Positions 38,446 to 46,641 of a stretch of DNA of 54,077 bases are shown piece after piece (position 1 is the stretch's first letter; each line of letters opens with the position of its first letter). Location: the NCBI GenBank assembly GCA_017694295.1, contig JADINA010000033.1, positions 1-54,077 of the forward strand, written 5' to 3'. Below the pieces are notes generated by a model that made no database searches, had not been told where the DNA came from, and saw nothing but the letters and a program-made list of their open reading frames with translations. The translations under genes were made by a program, and so were the position numbers. The DNA comes from Candidatus Alloenteromonas pullistercoris (GTDB lineage Bacteria > Bacillota_I > Bacilli_A > RFN20 > CAG-826).

Positions 38446-41400
38446 ATGTTCAAATTTGGCGATAACCTTAAAAACGGGACTAGGGCCCGTTTGAAGTTCG
38501 ACTTTGCCAAAAACGTCGACGCCAACCCCCGGCTCGACGCCGATTTCCTTATCCCGAGGCTATCCCTCTCCGATTCGGTTTTGCTTTTCCCGAGCCTCTT
38601 CAAGATCCCAGAAAGCGACCTAGCCGAACTCGAGGACTTTCACCTCGAGGACTGGGTGATCCTCGCCTATTCGGAAAACGCTAGGGGCGATGTGAAAAAC
38701 GTCTTAATCGCCCATTTGGGCGGGCTTTTGCCGGCTTATTCGGTCCTTTATCCCTCCATGGAGGTGAAGTTTGCCATCAATGAGCCCTTCGCCATCTTGG
38801 CCTCCGGGGCCTTTTATGGCTTTGAGGAGCTTAAAAGGATTTTCGATGAGCCCTCCTATGCCCCTCCACCCTCTTTTCTTAAACCCGCCGCCCGCTTGGC
38901 CTTGCCCATAGATGGCGGGGAAGAAAGCGAAATCGAGCGGGTCCAAGTGGACCGGCCTAGTTTCTCTCCACCTAGCAAGGCTAAGCCCAAAAACCTCGGG
39001 GGATACGCCTATTCGCGGAAAGAAGAGCCGGATGAGGGAGGGTATGATGTCGACGTCAATAGCCTTAAGGCCTCCTTTTCCCCTTCTTCGAAACATAAGC
39101 CCGGGGTCATAAAAGACGCTCCGAAGCTCTCTTTTAAAAAGGCGAAGGCCAGCGTCGACCCCAATTCGTTTAAGCAGCCCTTCGTCGGGCAAAGCAAAGC
39201 CGCCATCCCAAATTTGAACAGTAACCCCAATTTCCGCAAAGGGGGGACCGCGCCCACCCTTGCCAAAAGCGTCCCCCATTACGATTTCAAAGTCGGCTCG
39301 ACCCCGGCCACCGAGCGATTTTTCGCCTTAGCCGGCCCTTTCGCCGATTTGCGGCTGCGCTCCCTAATTGAGGATAGCCTCCGCTACGCCTCCCCCAAGT
39401 TCGCCCAAAATTGCTTTTATTGCCCGGGTTACCCGGAAAAAGGGGATCCGATTTTCGATTTGCTTGCCCATTTCGACATCGACGAATGGGCGGTCCTCGC
39501 CTGCTTGGGGTATGAAAGCGGCGATCCATTCCTCGCCCTTATTTGCCTTAAGGGCAACCCGGACGTCTGCCTTTCCCTTTTAGTCGGCGGGAGGCATAGC
39601 GTCCTCGGCTATTCGCGCAAGGGGATGTTTATAAATGGCAGCGGCTATAAAAACTCCGCCTACTATTTCCGCCTCTATTCCGATGCCAAAGCCAACCTCG
39701 CCAGCAAGGAGGAGGGCAATGTAAAGAAAGAAGAACCCCCTAAGAAGGAGACGGAGCCGGAAAAGGCAATGGAAAGCGTTTTGCCGCATATTGGGGAGGA
39801 AGAAACCGAGGAGGAGGAAATAGACTTCGGGATCGCCGAGCAGCGCCGACTTTTCCAAACCTTCCGCTTCAAAGACGACTGCAAAACCCTCATCGGCAAG
39901 CACCCCGAGGCCGAATCCGAGCTTAGCCGGATTTCCATTGACCTCCTTTCTCTTTCCTCCCCCTCCTTAACGCAGTTCCTTGAGGCCAGGCACAACAAGC
40001 AAATAGACGGCATTTCGAAGTTCCGGCTTAAAAAACCCGCCTATTCGGCCGCCCGCATTTTCTATATCCACGGCTATGACGCCCATCATTACCCTGCCCT
40101 TTCCTCCCGTCTTTTCCTCCCTAGCGACATCATCCTCCTTTCCATTTGCTTCCCCGAGGATCATGACCGGCAAGGGGAGGTCGCCAAAGGGCTAAGCAAA
40201 TACCTCCTTTCCGCCAAATCGGTTTTGCTTGAGAGGTCGCTACTAGAGAAAGGCGGGGGCAAGGTCGATTCGATCGCCTATCCGAGCTATGAGCAATTCG
40301 CCCTCCTCCGCGATCCTTCCTCCCACCCGCCTTTGGCCTTCTTTGGCTCAGCCGGAACGGGGAAGACGATACTTTCGCTGCAAAACTGCCTTGATTTAGG
40401 CGGAATCGGCGACATCATCTACTTAACCTACGAGCCGAGTTTAAGGGATTTCGCGGCCAAAAAGCTTTCCGAGCTTGGGGAGGAAAACGTTAAATGCCTC
40501 ACCTACGCCGAGCTGGCCTTGGATGAGCTTGGACCCTATTTGGTCGAGGGGGAGAACGACTTCCATTCCTTCTTCGCCTCCTATATTTCGGCTAGGCCCA
40601 AATTGGGGAAAACCTTCGCCGCGCTTGGCTCGAGCCTTCCCGATCAGGCCTCGAGGGCCTATTTGTTCTATCGGGGCGTCATAACCGGGTGCCGCGAATG
40701 CGCGGATAGTCCGTCGATGATGTTAAGCTATGAGGAGTTTGCCAAGAAGATGGAAGGGGAGGCGGGGCTCCCGGGCCAATTGCTTCGCCCCCTTTATAGC
40801 CTCGCCCTCGATTACCGCGACCATCTGCTTGAGTCGGGAAGGCAAACCGACAACTCGCTTGCCTGCATGCTTCTTGGCAAAAAAAGGCGGACGCTTGCTT
40901 GCAAGGCCCTCGTCATCGACGAATACCAGGATCTCACCGAGCTGCAGTTTTGGTCGCTTTTGCCTTATCTAGGCGAGCAAAACGCCGCCTCCATCCCCCT
41001 TTACATCTACGGGGACGAGAACCAATGCGTCAACCCGACAATCTTCTCCATCCCCAAGGCCAACGCCGCTTTGCACGATTATTTCCATTACCCAATCGAA
41101 CTTTCCGAGCGCAGCCTCGATGGCTCTTACCGAAGCGGCCCCAATTTGCTTTCCTTCATCAACCGCCTAAAGGACCTCAAGAAGAAATCGATCGGCAGCC
41201 AGCGCCAGGAGCTTGAAACCAAGGAGACGACTTTGCGCAGCGACCAAGACGACCTCTTCGTCGCCTATTTCTCCTTCCATTCCCATTTCGCCTCCATCGT
41301 CGCCATGGCCTTGGAAAGCGATGACGACATCGTCTTCGTCTTCCCCTCCCCGCTAAGCCGCGATAATGCCCTAAAAGGGCTAGACGAGGAATTGAGGCCA

Positions 41401-42180
41401 TACGCCGAGTCCAACTTCCTAACTGTCTCCGAGTCGAAGGGAAGGGAATGGGATTGCGTCGTCCTGGTTGACTTCCTAAGCGAATTCGGGGAGGACTTCG
41501 CCCTCGCCTTGCAAGAAAAATCCGGCCATTCCTCGACGGTCCACCGGATGATGTTCAATCGGCTCTACGTCGGCTTGACCCGGGCCAAAAACCGGATATT
41601 CCTTTTCGAGACGAATCCCCCTGCAAAGTCGGAGGAAGTCGTCTATGGCGGGTTGGAGCGGATCCCCGAGGGCGAACTTCATAGCCTTTTCTGCGGCCAC
41701 GTCGACCCCGACCACTGGATGGCCCATGGGGAGAGGCTATTGCGCGAAGGCGATTACGAAGGGGCCAAGCGGGCCTTCGAGAGGCTTGAGGGCGAAGAGG
41801 GCAAGGAAAGGGCGAGGGTCGCCGGGGAGTATTGCCGATACGAACGGATGTGGGGCAGCCGGAAGCAGGGGCAGAACTTCGAAAGCGGCTATATCGATTT
41901 CCTGCTTTCCCGGCGCGATTACCGCAAGCTCCACGATGTTTATAATCGCCTCAACCTTACCAACAAAGCCCTCTTCCTCGAGACGGCCTTGAATAGGCAT
42001 GAGCCCCGCGACCAGGACATCCTCCCCCTATTCAGGAAGATAGTCGACAAGTCGACCTTCTTGGAGAAATCCACCTTCTTCGAGTTGGCCGCCAGTTGTC
42101 TTTCCCGGCGCTTGCTAGGGGAGATAACGATGGCGAAAATAGCGATAGAGGCAAACAAAAAGGAAAAAGGAGAAAGATAA
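38446..42180 (+). CDS. Giant SF1 (UvrD-like) helicase with duplicated N-terminal domain
   Basis: 1244 residues. The C-terminal half is a UvrD/Rep-type helicase: motif I GSAGTGKT (634-641), motif II VIDEYQDLTE (about 821), GDENQCVNP, SYRSGPNLLSF, VSESKGREWDCVVLVD and motif VI YVGLTRAKNRI (about 1042). After it comes a helical TPR-like tail. The first 500 residues are unlike ordinary UvrD: two copies of one domain (around Trp70 and Trp348) joined by a low-complexity linker, then an acidic linker. Residues about 505-585 resemble a RelE/ParE-type fold, as seen fused to some SF1 helicases. The start at 38446 is the first ATG after an AAGAGG. It is coupled to the two genes downstream. Confidence 0.85.
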   Translation: MFKFGDNLKNGTRARLKFDFAKNVDANPRLDADFLIPRLSLSDSVLLFPSLFKIPESDLAELEDFHLEDWVILAYSENARGDVKNVLIAHLGGLLPAYSVLYPSMEVKFAINEPFAILASGAFYGFEELKRIFDEPSYAPPPSFLKPAARLALPIDGGEESEIERVQVDRPSFSPPSKAKPKNLGGYAYSRKEEPDEGGYDVDVNSLKASFSPSSKHKPGVIKDAPKLSFKKAKASVDPNSFKQPFVGQSKAAIPNLNSNPNFRKGGTAPTLAKSVPHYDFKVGSTPATERFFALAGPFADLRLRSLIEDSLRYASPKFAQNCFYCPGYPEKGDPIFDLLAHFDIDEWAVLACLGYESGDPFLALICLKGNPDVCLSLLVGGRHSVLGYSRKGMFINGSGYKNSAYYFRLYSDAKANLASKEEGNVKKEEPPKKETEPEKAMESVLPHIGEEETEEEEIDFGIAEQRRLFQTFRFKDDCKTLIGKHPEAESELSRISIDLLSLSSPSLTQFLEARHNKQIDGISKFRLKKPAYSAARIFYIHGYDAHHYPALSSRLFLPSDIILLSICFPEDHDRQGEVAKGLSKYLLSAKSVLLERSLLEKGGGKVDSIAYPSYEQFALLRDPSSHPPLAFFGSAGTGKTILSLQNCLDLGGIGDIIYLTYEPSLRDFAAKKLSELGEENVKCLTYAELALDELGPYLVEGENDFHSFFASYISARPKLGKTFAALGSSLPDQASRAYLFYRGVITGCRECADSPSMMLSYEEFAKKMEGEAGLPGQLLRPLYSLALDYRDHLLESGRQTDNSLACMLLGKKRRTLACKALVIDEYQDLTELQFWSLLPYLGEQNAASIPLYIYGDENQCVNPTIFSIPKANAALHDYFHYPIELSERSLDGSYRSGPNLLSFINRLKDLKKKSIGSQRQELETKETTLRSDQDDLFVAYFSFHSHFASIVAMALESDDDIVFVFPSPLSRDNALKGLDEELRPYAESNFLTVSESKGREWDCVVLVDFLSEFGEDFALALQEKSGHSSTVHRMMFNRLYVGLTRAKNRIFLFETNPPAKSEEVVYGGLERIPEGELHSLFCGHVDPDHWMAHGERLLREGDYEGAKRAFERLEGEEGKERARVAGEYCRYERMWGSRKQGQNFESGYIDFLLSRRDYRKLHDVYNRLNLTNKALFLETALNRHEPRDQDILPLFRKIVDKSTFLEKSTFFELAASCLSRRLLGEITMAKIAIEANKKEKGER

Positions 42181-42181
42181 A

Positions 42182-42628
42182 ATGGAAAACGCCGACGACA
42201 AGCTTATCAAAACCCTAGGGGCCTTAGAGTCCCTAGGCGAGGACATATCCTCGATTAGGGAAGCCGAGGAACTATTCTCCGCAAGGATCGAGCAGATGGA
42301 AGACGCGATGGAGGGGCTCCACGCCAAATCCGGCGATCTTAAACGGCAGCTCGACGCCTTTAGCTCACTGCTAGAGAAGGAAGAAGACAACGTCAAAAAA
42401 ATCGAATCGCTTTCCCAAACCTTGGAAAAAGCCGCCAAGACGCTTTCCTCCCTCGATTTAGGGGGATTGGCGGAGCAAACCGAGGCGCTCAATAAGTCCA
42501 TCAAGGGGCTTGAAGAGGCTTTGAAGCAGCTTGACAAAGACGATGAAGCGGGGAAAAAGGAGAAGAAGGGCGGAAAAGCCCCAACGCTTAAAAACGCGCT
42601 CAAGAAAGGGGCGAAGCGCGGGAAATGA
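42182..42628 (+). CDS. Coiled-coil protein, hypothetical
   Basis: 148 residues, almost entirely heptad coiled coil (about 5-122) and then a Lys-rich tail (KKEKKGGKAPTLKNALKKGAKR) that could bind nucleic acid. No signal or membrane segment. It starts one base after the helicase stop codon, using the AAGGAGAAAG inside the helicase end as ribosome site, and its own stop overlaps the next ATG (ATGA). This tight coupling implies that helicase, coiled coil and Vsr-Nudix are made in fixed ratio and probably form a complex. Confidence 0.75.
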   Translation: MENADDKLIKTLGALESLGEDISSIREAEELFSARIEQMEDAMEGLHAKSGDLKRQLDAFSSLLEKEEDNVKKIESLSQTLEKAAKTLSSLDLGGLAEQTEALNKSIKGLEEALKQLDKDDEAGKKEKKGGKAPTLKNALKKGAKRGK

Positions 42629-43605
42629 GCCGCGATCCCGCGATCGTCTCGAAGACGATGTCGCGCATAAAAGGCCGGGACACCGGAATCGAGAGGAAGC
42701 TTCGTCGAAAGCTATCCGAAAAGGGACTTCATTACCTCGTCTGCTCGAAAAAGGCCTTTGGGCATCCGGATATCCTTTTCATTAAGGAGAAGGTCGCCGT
42801 CTTCGCCGATTCGGAGTTTTGGCATGGCTATAACTTCGACGTGGCAAGGGAAAAGATAAAAAGCCACCGCGACTATTGGATAACGAAGATAGAAGGCAAC
42901 ATTAGGCGCGACCAATTGGTCAACAAGACCTTGGAGGGACAAGGCTATAAGGTGATGCGCTTCTGGGGGTTTGAGATTGGTGAGGACCTAGACGCCGTCG
43001 TAAACTCGATCGCCTTGGAAGTGGGGAAAAGGAGAAAGGCCATCGAAGCGGCCACCCATCCAAAAGAGAGGACGACCCTTTCCTATTACGAGAAAGAAGG
43101 CAAGACCCTTTTGCTTTACCGCGACAAGAAGGAAAACGACCTAAACGAAGGCAAATACGTCGGTATCGGCGGCCATATCGAAAAGGGCGAGTCGATCGCT
43201 CAAGCTGCTAAGCGCGAGTTCAAGGAGGAGACCGGGATGGAGGTGACATTGCAGCATTACCGGGGCAAAGTCGATTTCGTTGACCTCAGCCAAAACCCCT
43301 CTTATGCCGAAAGGATGTACCTTTTCCGGGTCGTTGGGGCGAAAGGGGAATTAAGGGAATGCGATGAGGGGGAGCTAGGATACTTCGACACCTCCAAGCT
43401 AAGCAGCCTCCCGATGTGGGAGGGGGACCGATTGTTTTTGCCACTTGTCAACGGAAGTGAAACCTTCCACCTCCTTCTATGCTACGAATCGGGCCGCCTG
43501 GCCTTCTCCATTCCCCTTTCCGATAAAGTCAATTCAAAAAAGAAGGCTATGAAGCGGGGCAAGCAAGGAAAAGGGAAAGGCAAAAAAGAGGAAAAAACCT
43601 CTTGA
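42625..43605 (+). CDS. Vsr-type endonuclease fused to a Nudix hydrolase
   Basis: 326 residues. The N-terminal part (about 1-135) is a very-short-patch-repair endonuclease: MSRIKGRDTGIERKLRRKL (RDT-IE motif), GHPDILF with catalytic Asp49, FADSEFWHGYNF (FWH motif) and WITKIEGNIRRDQ. The cysteines and His of the E. coli Vsr structural zinc site are not conserved. Residues about 150-290 form a Nudix domain with a perfect box, G183-x5-E189-x7-REFKEETGM. A Lys/Gly-rich tail ends the protein. Vsr nicks T:G mismatches; Nudix (MutT-type) enzymes clean damaged nucleotides. No cytosine methyltransferase lies nearby. Confidence 0.88.
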   Translation: MSRDPAIVSKTMSRIKGRDTGIERKLRRKLSEKGLHYLVCSKKAFGHPDILFIKEKVAVFADSEFWHGYNFDVAREKIKSHRDYWITKIEGNIRRDQLVNKTLEGQGYKVMRFWGFEIGEDLDAVVNSIALEVGKRRKAIEAATHPKERTTLSYYEKEGKTLLLYRDKKENDLNEGKYVGIGGHIEKGESIAQAAKREFKEETGMEVTLQHYRGKVDFVDLSQNPSYAERMYLFRVVGAKGELRECDEGELGYFDTSKLSSLPMWEGDRLFLPLVNGSETFHLLLCYESGRLAFSIPLSDKVNSKKKAMKRGKQGKGKGKKEEKTS

Positions 43606-43629
43606 CGGACAAGGCAACTTGTTTAAAAT
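43602..43629 (+). promoter_or_regulatory. Promoter overlapping the Vsr-Nudix stop codon
   Basis: -35 TTGACG 43602-43607, 16-nt spacer, -10 TAAAAT 43624-43629. The predicted start is near 43636. Confidence 0.6.
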
Positions 43630-43635
43630 ACGCAT

Positions 43636-43685
43636 TGCCCTAAGGAGGCCCGACCCCTAGCCCTCCTCGGGGCTTTTTGTTTTAT
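43636..43685 (+). ncRNA. Candidate short RNA or attenuator
   Basis: From the predicted start a transcript of about 45-50 nt runs into a terminator (AGCCC/GGGCT plus a T-run, 43659-43685). GGAGG (43645-43649) could instead pair with CCTCC (43662-43666 region), an alternative fold. It lies between the Vsr-Nudix operon and the next gene. Unproven. Confidence 0.4.
43659..43685 (+). terminator. Terminator after the helicase/Vsr operon
   Basis: Stem AGCCC/GGGCT with a 6-nt loop, followed by TTTTGTTTT. Confidence 0.7.
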
Positions 43686-43693
43686 GCGCAAAG

Positions 43694-43722
43694 TGGTTTA
43701 ATTTACCTCGCTTAACCCGAGG
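43694..43722 (+). promoter_or_regulatory. Extended -10 and leader hairpin of the 43732 gene
   Basis: TGG-TTTAAT (43694-43702), then a hairpin CCTCG/CGAGG (43706-43722) ending 9 nt before the ATG. No Shine-Dalgarno is visible. Confidence 0.4.
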
Positions 43723-43731
43723 TTAGCCATC

Positions 43732-44286
43732 ATGGATATAAAAGTCGATCCGCAACAAAGCTACGAGGAGGGGAAATCCGCCGGCTATTTGCTTTCTTGC
43801 CTCGATAAGTGGGCCAAGTTTTCCTCCGTCCCCGCCAAATTGCTTTTCGCCGCCTTCTCGCTTTTGCCTAAGCAACTTACCCAAGGGGCCTATTTGGACC
43901 TTTCCCTTTCGGTCTTTTGCCGCGTCTTGGATTCGCGTTGCCTATTCGCCGAAGAGCCAAAAAGCCAAATCCCGGATTGGGGCGAGGTTAAGGACGCCCC
44001 CAACAAGGAGGCTTTGAAGTCGCTTGCCGATTTGCTTATCGCCAAGGAATGCCTTGAGCTATCTGAAAAACTTGGGCTTGAGCCGCTAGAATGCCTTTCC
44101 GCCTCCTGCTTCCTCTCCGGCTCCTTTTACGAGGGCATAGCCGATGGGTATATGGAAGAGGGGGAAGGAAAAGCGAAGGCGGTCGAGGCCTTTACCTCCC
44201 TTTATGGGGGAAGCCGGGAAAACAAAGCCCATTTCCAGGAATTGCTATCCGCATTGGAAAGGATTTACCAGGAATCGCAAATATAA
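43732..44286 (+). CDS. Hypothetical helical protein
   Basis: 184 residues, family not recognised. Predominantly helical and soluble, with no signal peptide; hydrophobic stretches such as AKLLFAAFSLLPKQL and PLECLSASCFLSGSFYEG are too short or polar for membrane spans. It ends in an acidic Glu/Gly turn (DGYMEEGEGKAKAVEAF) and a C-terminal helix. Translation start context is poor. It precedes aminopeptidase P by 15 nt, so the two probably form an operon; the link gives no clear role. Confidence 0.7.
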   Translation: MDIKVDPQQSYEEGKSAGYLLSCLDKWAKFSSVPAKLLFAAFSLLPKQLTQGAYLDLSLSVFCRVLDSRCLFAEEPKSQIPDWGEVKDAPNKEALKSLADLLIAKECLELSEKLGLEPLECLSASCFLSGSFYEGIADGYMEEGEGKAKAVEAFTSLYGGSRENKAHFQELLSALERIYQESQI

Positions 44287-44301
44287 AACAGGAGAAAGAC
44301 G

Positions 44302-46050
44302 ATGGAAAAGAAGGAAAACGTTTACGCGAAGCGCCTTGCCGCGCTTAGAAAGGAAATGGGGGAAAAGGGGATCGCCTCGTATTTGATCCTAACAGGCGAC
44401 CCGCACCATTCCGAGATCCCGCTGCCCTTGTTCGCGGCCGAGCGGAAATGGTTTTGCCCCTTTTCCGGGGATAACGCCACCTTGCTAATCACCAAAGACG
44501 AGGCCTTCCTTTGGGTCGACGGCCGCTTCTTCATCTCGGCTAAGCGCGAGCTTGAGGGGACGCCGATAACCCTCATGATGATGGGGGAAAAGGGCGTGAA
44601 ATCGCTTGATGAATTGCTTAGCGAAACCCGTCCCTACCCATTGGCCACCGATTTCTCCATCCTCCCTTTCTCCTCCTATAAGGCGCTTAACTCCCTTGAA
44701 GGGGCGAGGATCGTCGACCAAAGCTTCGCCTACTTGGTCGAAAACGCCCCTAAGTCGGCCTCTGCCCCGTTGTTTGAGCTCCCGCTTGAGCTTTCGGGGG
44801 AGGGAAGCCAAAGCAAGATAGCCCGCTTCAAGGGGCAACTTGGCAAGGCAAAAGCCGCCTTGATAACCACCCTTGACGACGTCGCCTATTTGACCAACCT
44901 CCGGGGAAGCGACATCCCCTATTCGCCTTTGTTTGAGTCATTCCTTTATCTTGGCGAGGATGAAGACGTCCTCTTTGTTTCCCCAAGCCGGGTCCCGAGC
45001 TCTTTTTCTTCTTGCCGCGTCCTCCCGCTTGATGAACTGACCTCCTATTTGAAGCGGCATGCCGAGGTCATGACTTTGCTAGACCCGGAAAGCTGCTCGG
45101 CCTCCCTTGCCTTGCTTTTGCCTAACGCCGTCTTCGCCTCGCTGCCCTCGAAGCTTATGAAGGCGATAAAAAACGATGTCGAGGTAAACAACACGATAAA
45201 GACGCAAATCAAGGACGGTTTGGCCGTTTTTCGCTTTGCGGTAGAGCTAAGCAAGGCCTTAGAAAAAGGCGATGCCGACGAATGGACGCTTTCAGAAAAG
45301 CTCCATGAGCTTAGGGAAAAAGGCGAAGGCTTTATCGAAGAGTCATTTGAGACTATTTGCTCGGTGGGGGAAAACGCCGTCATGATGCATTACGCCCCGA
45401 GCAAGGAAAGCCATAGCCGGATAACCGGGCAAGAGCCATGCCTCCTCCTTGATTCGGGCGGAACCTACTATGGGGGGACGACCGACACCACCAGGACCTT
45501 CCCCCTAAACCCGAGCGAGGAATTCAAAAAAGACTACACCCTCACCCTCAAATCGCTTATTGCCGTCTCCTCCGCCATCTTTTTGCAGGGGGCTGGGTCC
45601 CGGTGCATCGACGGGCTTTCGCGCATCCACATGTGGAAGCAAGGCCTCGATTACAAATGCGGGACCGGCCATGGGGTTGGCTATATGTCCAATGTCCATG
45701 AGGGGCCCAATTCGATCAGATACAAAAGCAACCGCGACTCCGATTGCCCGTTCGCCCCGGGGATGATAACGACCGTCGAGCCCGGGGTGTACAAAGAGGG
45801 CAAATACGGCATCAGAATCGAGAACAACCTCCTTTGCGTCCCCTACGCGGAAACACCTGACGGCGTCTTTTACCGCTTCAAAACCATCACCTACGCCCCA
45901 ATCGCCACCTCCTGCCTCGACTTGTCATTGCTTAACGAGGAGGAGATAAATTGGCTTAACGCCTATCACCAAGAGGTATATGAGGCTCTCTCCCCCCTTG
46001 CCACGGAGGAAGAGCTCCCCTTGCTAAAGGAGATGACCAAGCCCATCTAA
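44302..46050 (+). CDS. Aminopeptidase P (Xaa-Pro aminopeptidase, M24B)
   Basis: Removes an N-terminal residue before proline. 582 residues with the three-domain layout of the long (XPNPEP1-like) form: two creatinase-type domains (about 1-300) and a pita-bread M24 domain. The metal ligands are in LLLDSGGTYYGGTTDTTRTF (two Asp), GTGHGVGYMSNVHEG (His), TTVEPGVY (Glu) and GIRIENN (Glu). GGAGAAAGACG precedes the ATG. Cytosolic. Its TAA shares CTAA with the convergent histidine phosphatase. Confidence 0.95.
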   Translation: MEKKENVYAKRLAALRKEMGEKGIASYLILTGDPHHSEIPLPLFAAERKWFCPFSGDNATLLITKDEAFLWVDGRFFISAKRELEGTPITLMMMGEKGVKSLDELLSETRPYPLATDFSILPFSSYKALNSLEGARIVDQSFAYLVENAPKSASAPLFELPLELSGEGSQSKIARFKGQLGKAKAALITTLDDVAYLTNLRGSDIPYSPLFESFLYLGEDEDVLFVSPSRVPSSFSSCRVLPLDELTSYLKRHAEVMTLLDPESCSASLALLLPNAVFASLPSKLMKAIKNDVEVNNTIKTQIKDGLAVFRFAVELSKALEKGDADEWTLSEKLHELREKGEGFIEESFETICSVGENAVMMHYAPSKESHSRITGQEPCLLLDSGGTYYGGTTDTTRTFPLNPSEEFKKDYTLTLKSLIAVSSAIFLQGAGSRCIDGLSRIHMWKQGLDYKCGTGHGVGYMSNVHEGPNSIRYKSNRDSDCPFAPGMITTVEPGVYKEGKYGIRIENNLLCVPYAETPDGVFYRFKTITYAPIATSCLDLSLLNEEEINWLNAYHQEVYEALSPLATEEELPLLKEMTKPI

Positions 46051-46586
46051 TCCGGGTAATCGTACTTTTTTGCTTCGCAGTTAGCCAAAAGATAGGTTAT
46101 GAACTCCTCGTTTTCCATATTCGGCTCGAAGTAGGCGTTGACGATCCGCGATATGCCCCCATGGGCCACCAAGAGGACGTTGCTCTTTTTGGCTTGCCCT
46201 TTTAGGCTATCTAGGAAAGGAAAGACCCGGGCGGCGACGTCGAGGTAGCTTTCCCCTTTGGGGTAGCGGGCGGCCAACCGCGGCCTTTGCCTAAGGTAGG
46301 CCTCCTCCTTACGCGACTTGCCTTCCAATTCCCCATACCGTTGCTCATGGAGCTCCTTAGCGATATATATAGGCAATCCGTGGAAGGCGTTAATCGCCTC
46401 CGCCGTCTGCCTAGCCCGATGCAAAGGCGAGCAATATATGGCGTCGAACTTTATGTCTTTCAGCTTTAGGGCGATTTGATGGGCTTGCTCTATCCCCACC
46501 TCGTTAAGCGGGGCGTCGATTGAGCCTTGGATGAGGTAGGCCTTGTTGTAATCGGTCTCCCCATGACGGACATAGTAGATGGACAT
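46047..46586 (-). CDS. Histidine phosphatase (phosphoglycerate mutase-like)
   Basis: 179 residues of the branch-1 histidine phosphatase family. YYVRHGETDYN at the N-terminus holds the phosphorylated His, YCSPLHRARQTAEAI is the second substrate Arg motif, and VAHGGISRIV near residue 145 holds the second His. It is shorter than true phosphoglycerate mutases and more like broad phosphatases (PhoE/CobC type). The ATG at 46586 follows AAAGGAAAG; an in-frame upstream ATG lacks this. It is divergent from the alpha-galactosidase gene. Confidence 0.9.
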   Translation of the reverse strand: MSIYYVRHGETDYNKAYLIQGSIDAPLNEVGIEQAHQIALKLKDIKFDAIYCSPLHRARQTAEAINAFHGLPIYIAKELHEQRYGELEGKSRKEEAYLRQRPRLAARYPKGESYLDVAARVFPFLDSLKGQAKKSNVLLVAHGGISRIVNAYFEPNMENEEFITYLLANCEAKKYDYPD

Positions 46587-46641
46587 GTCTTTCCTTTCCC
46601 TCCTTCTTTGGTTTATCCTAATTGGGACGAGAAACCCCATT

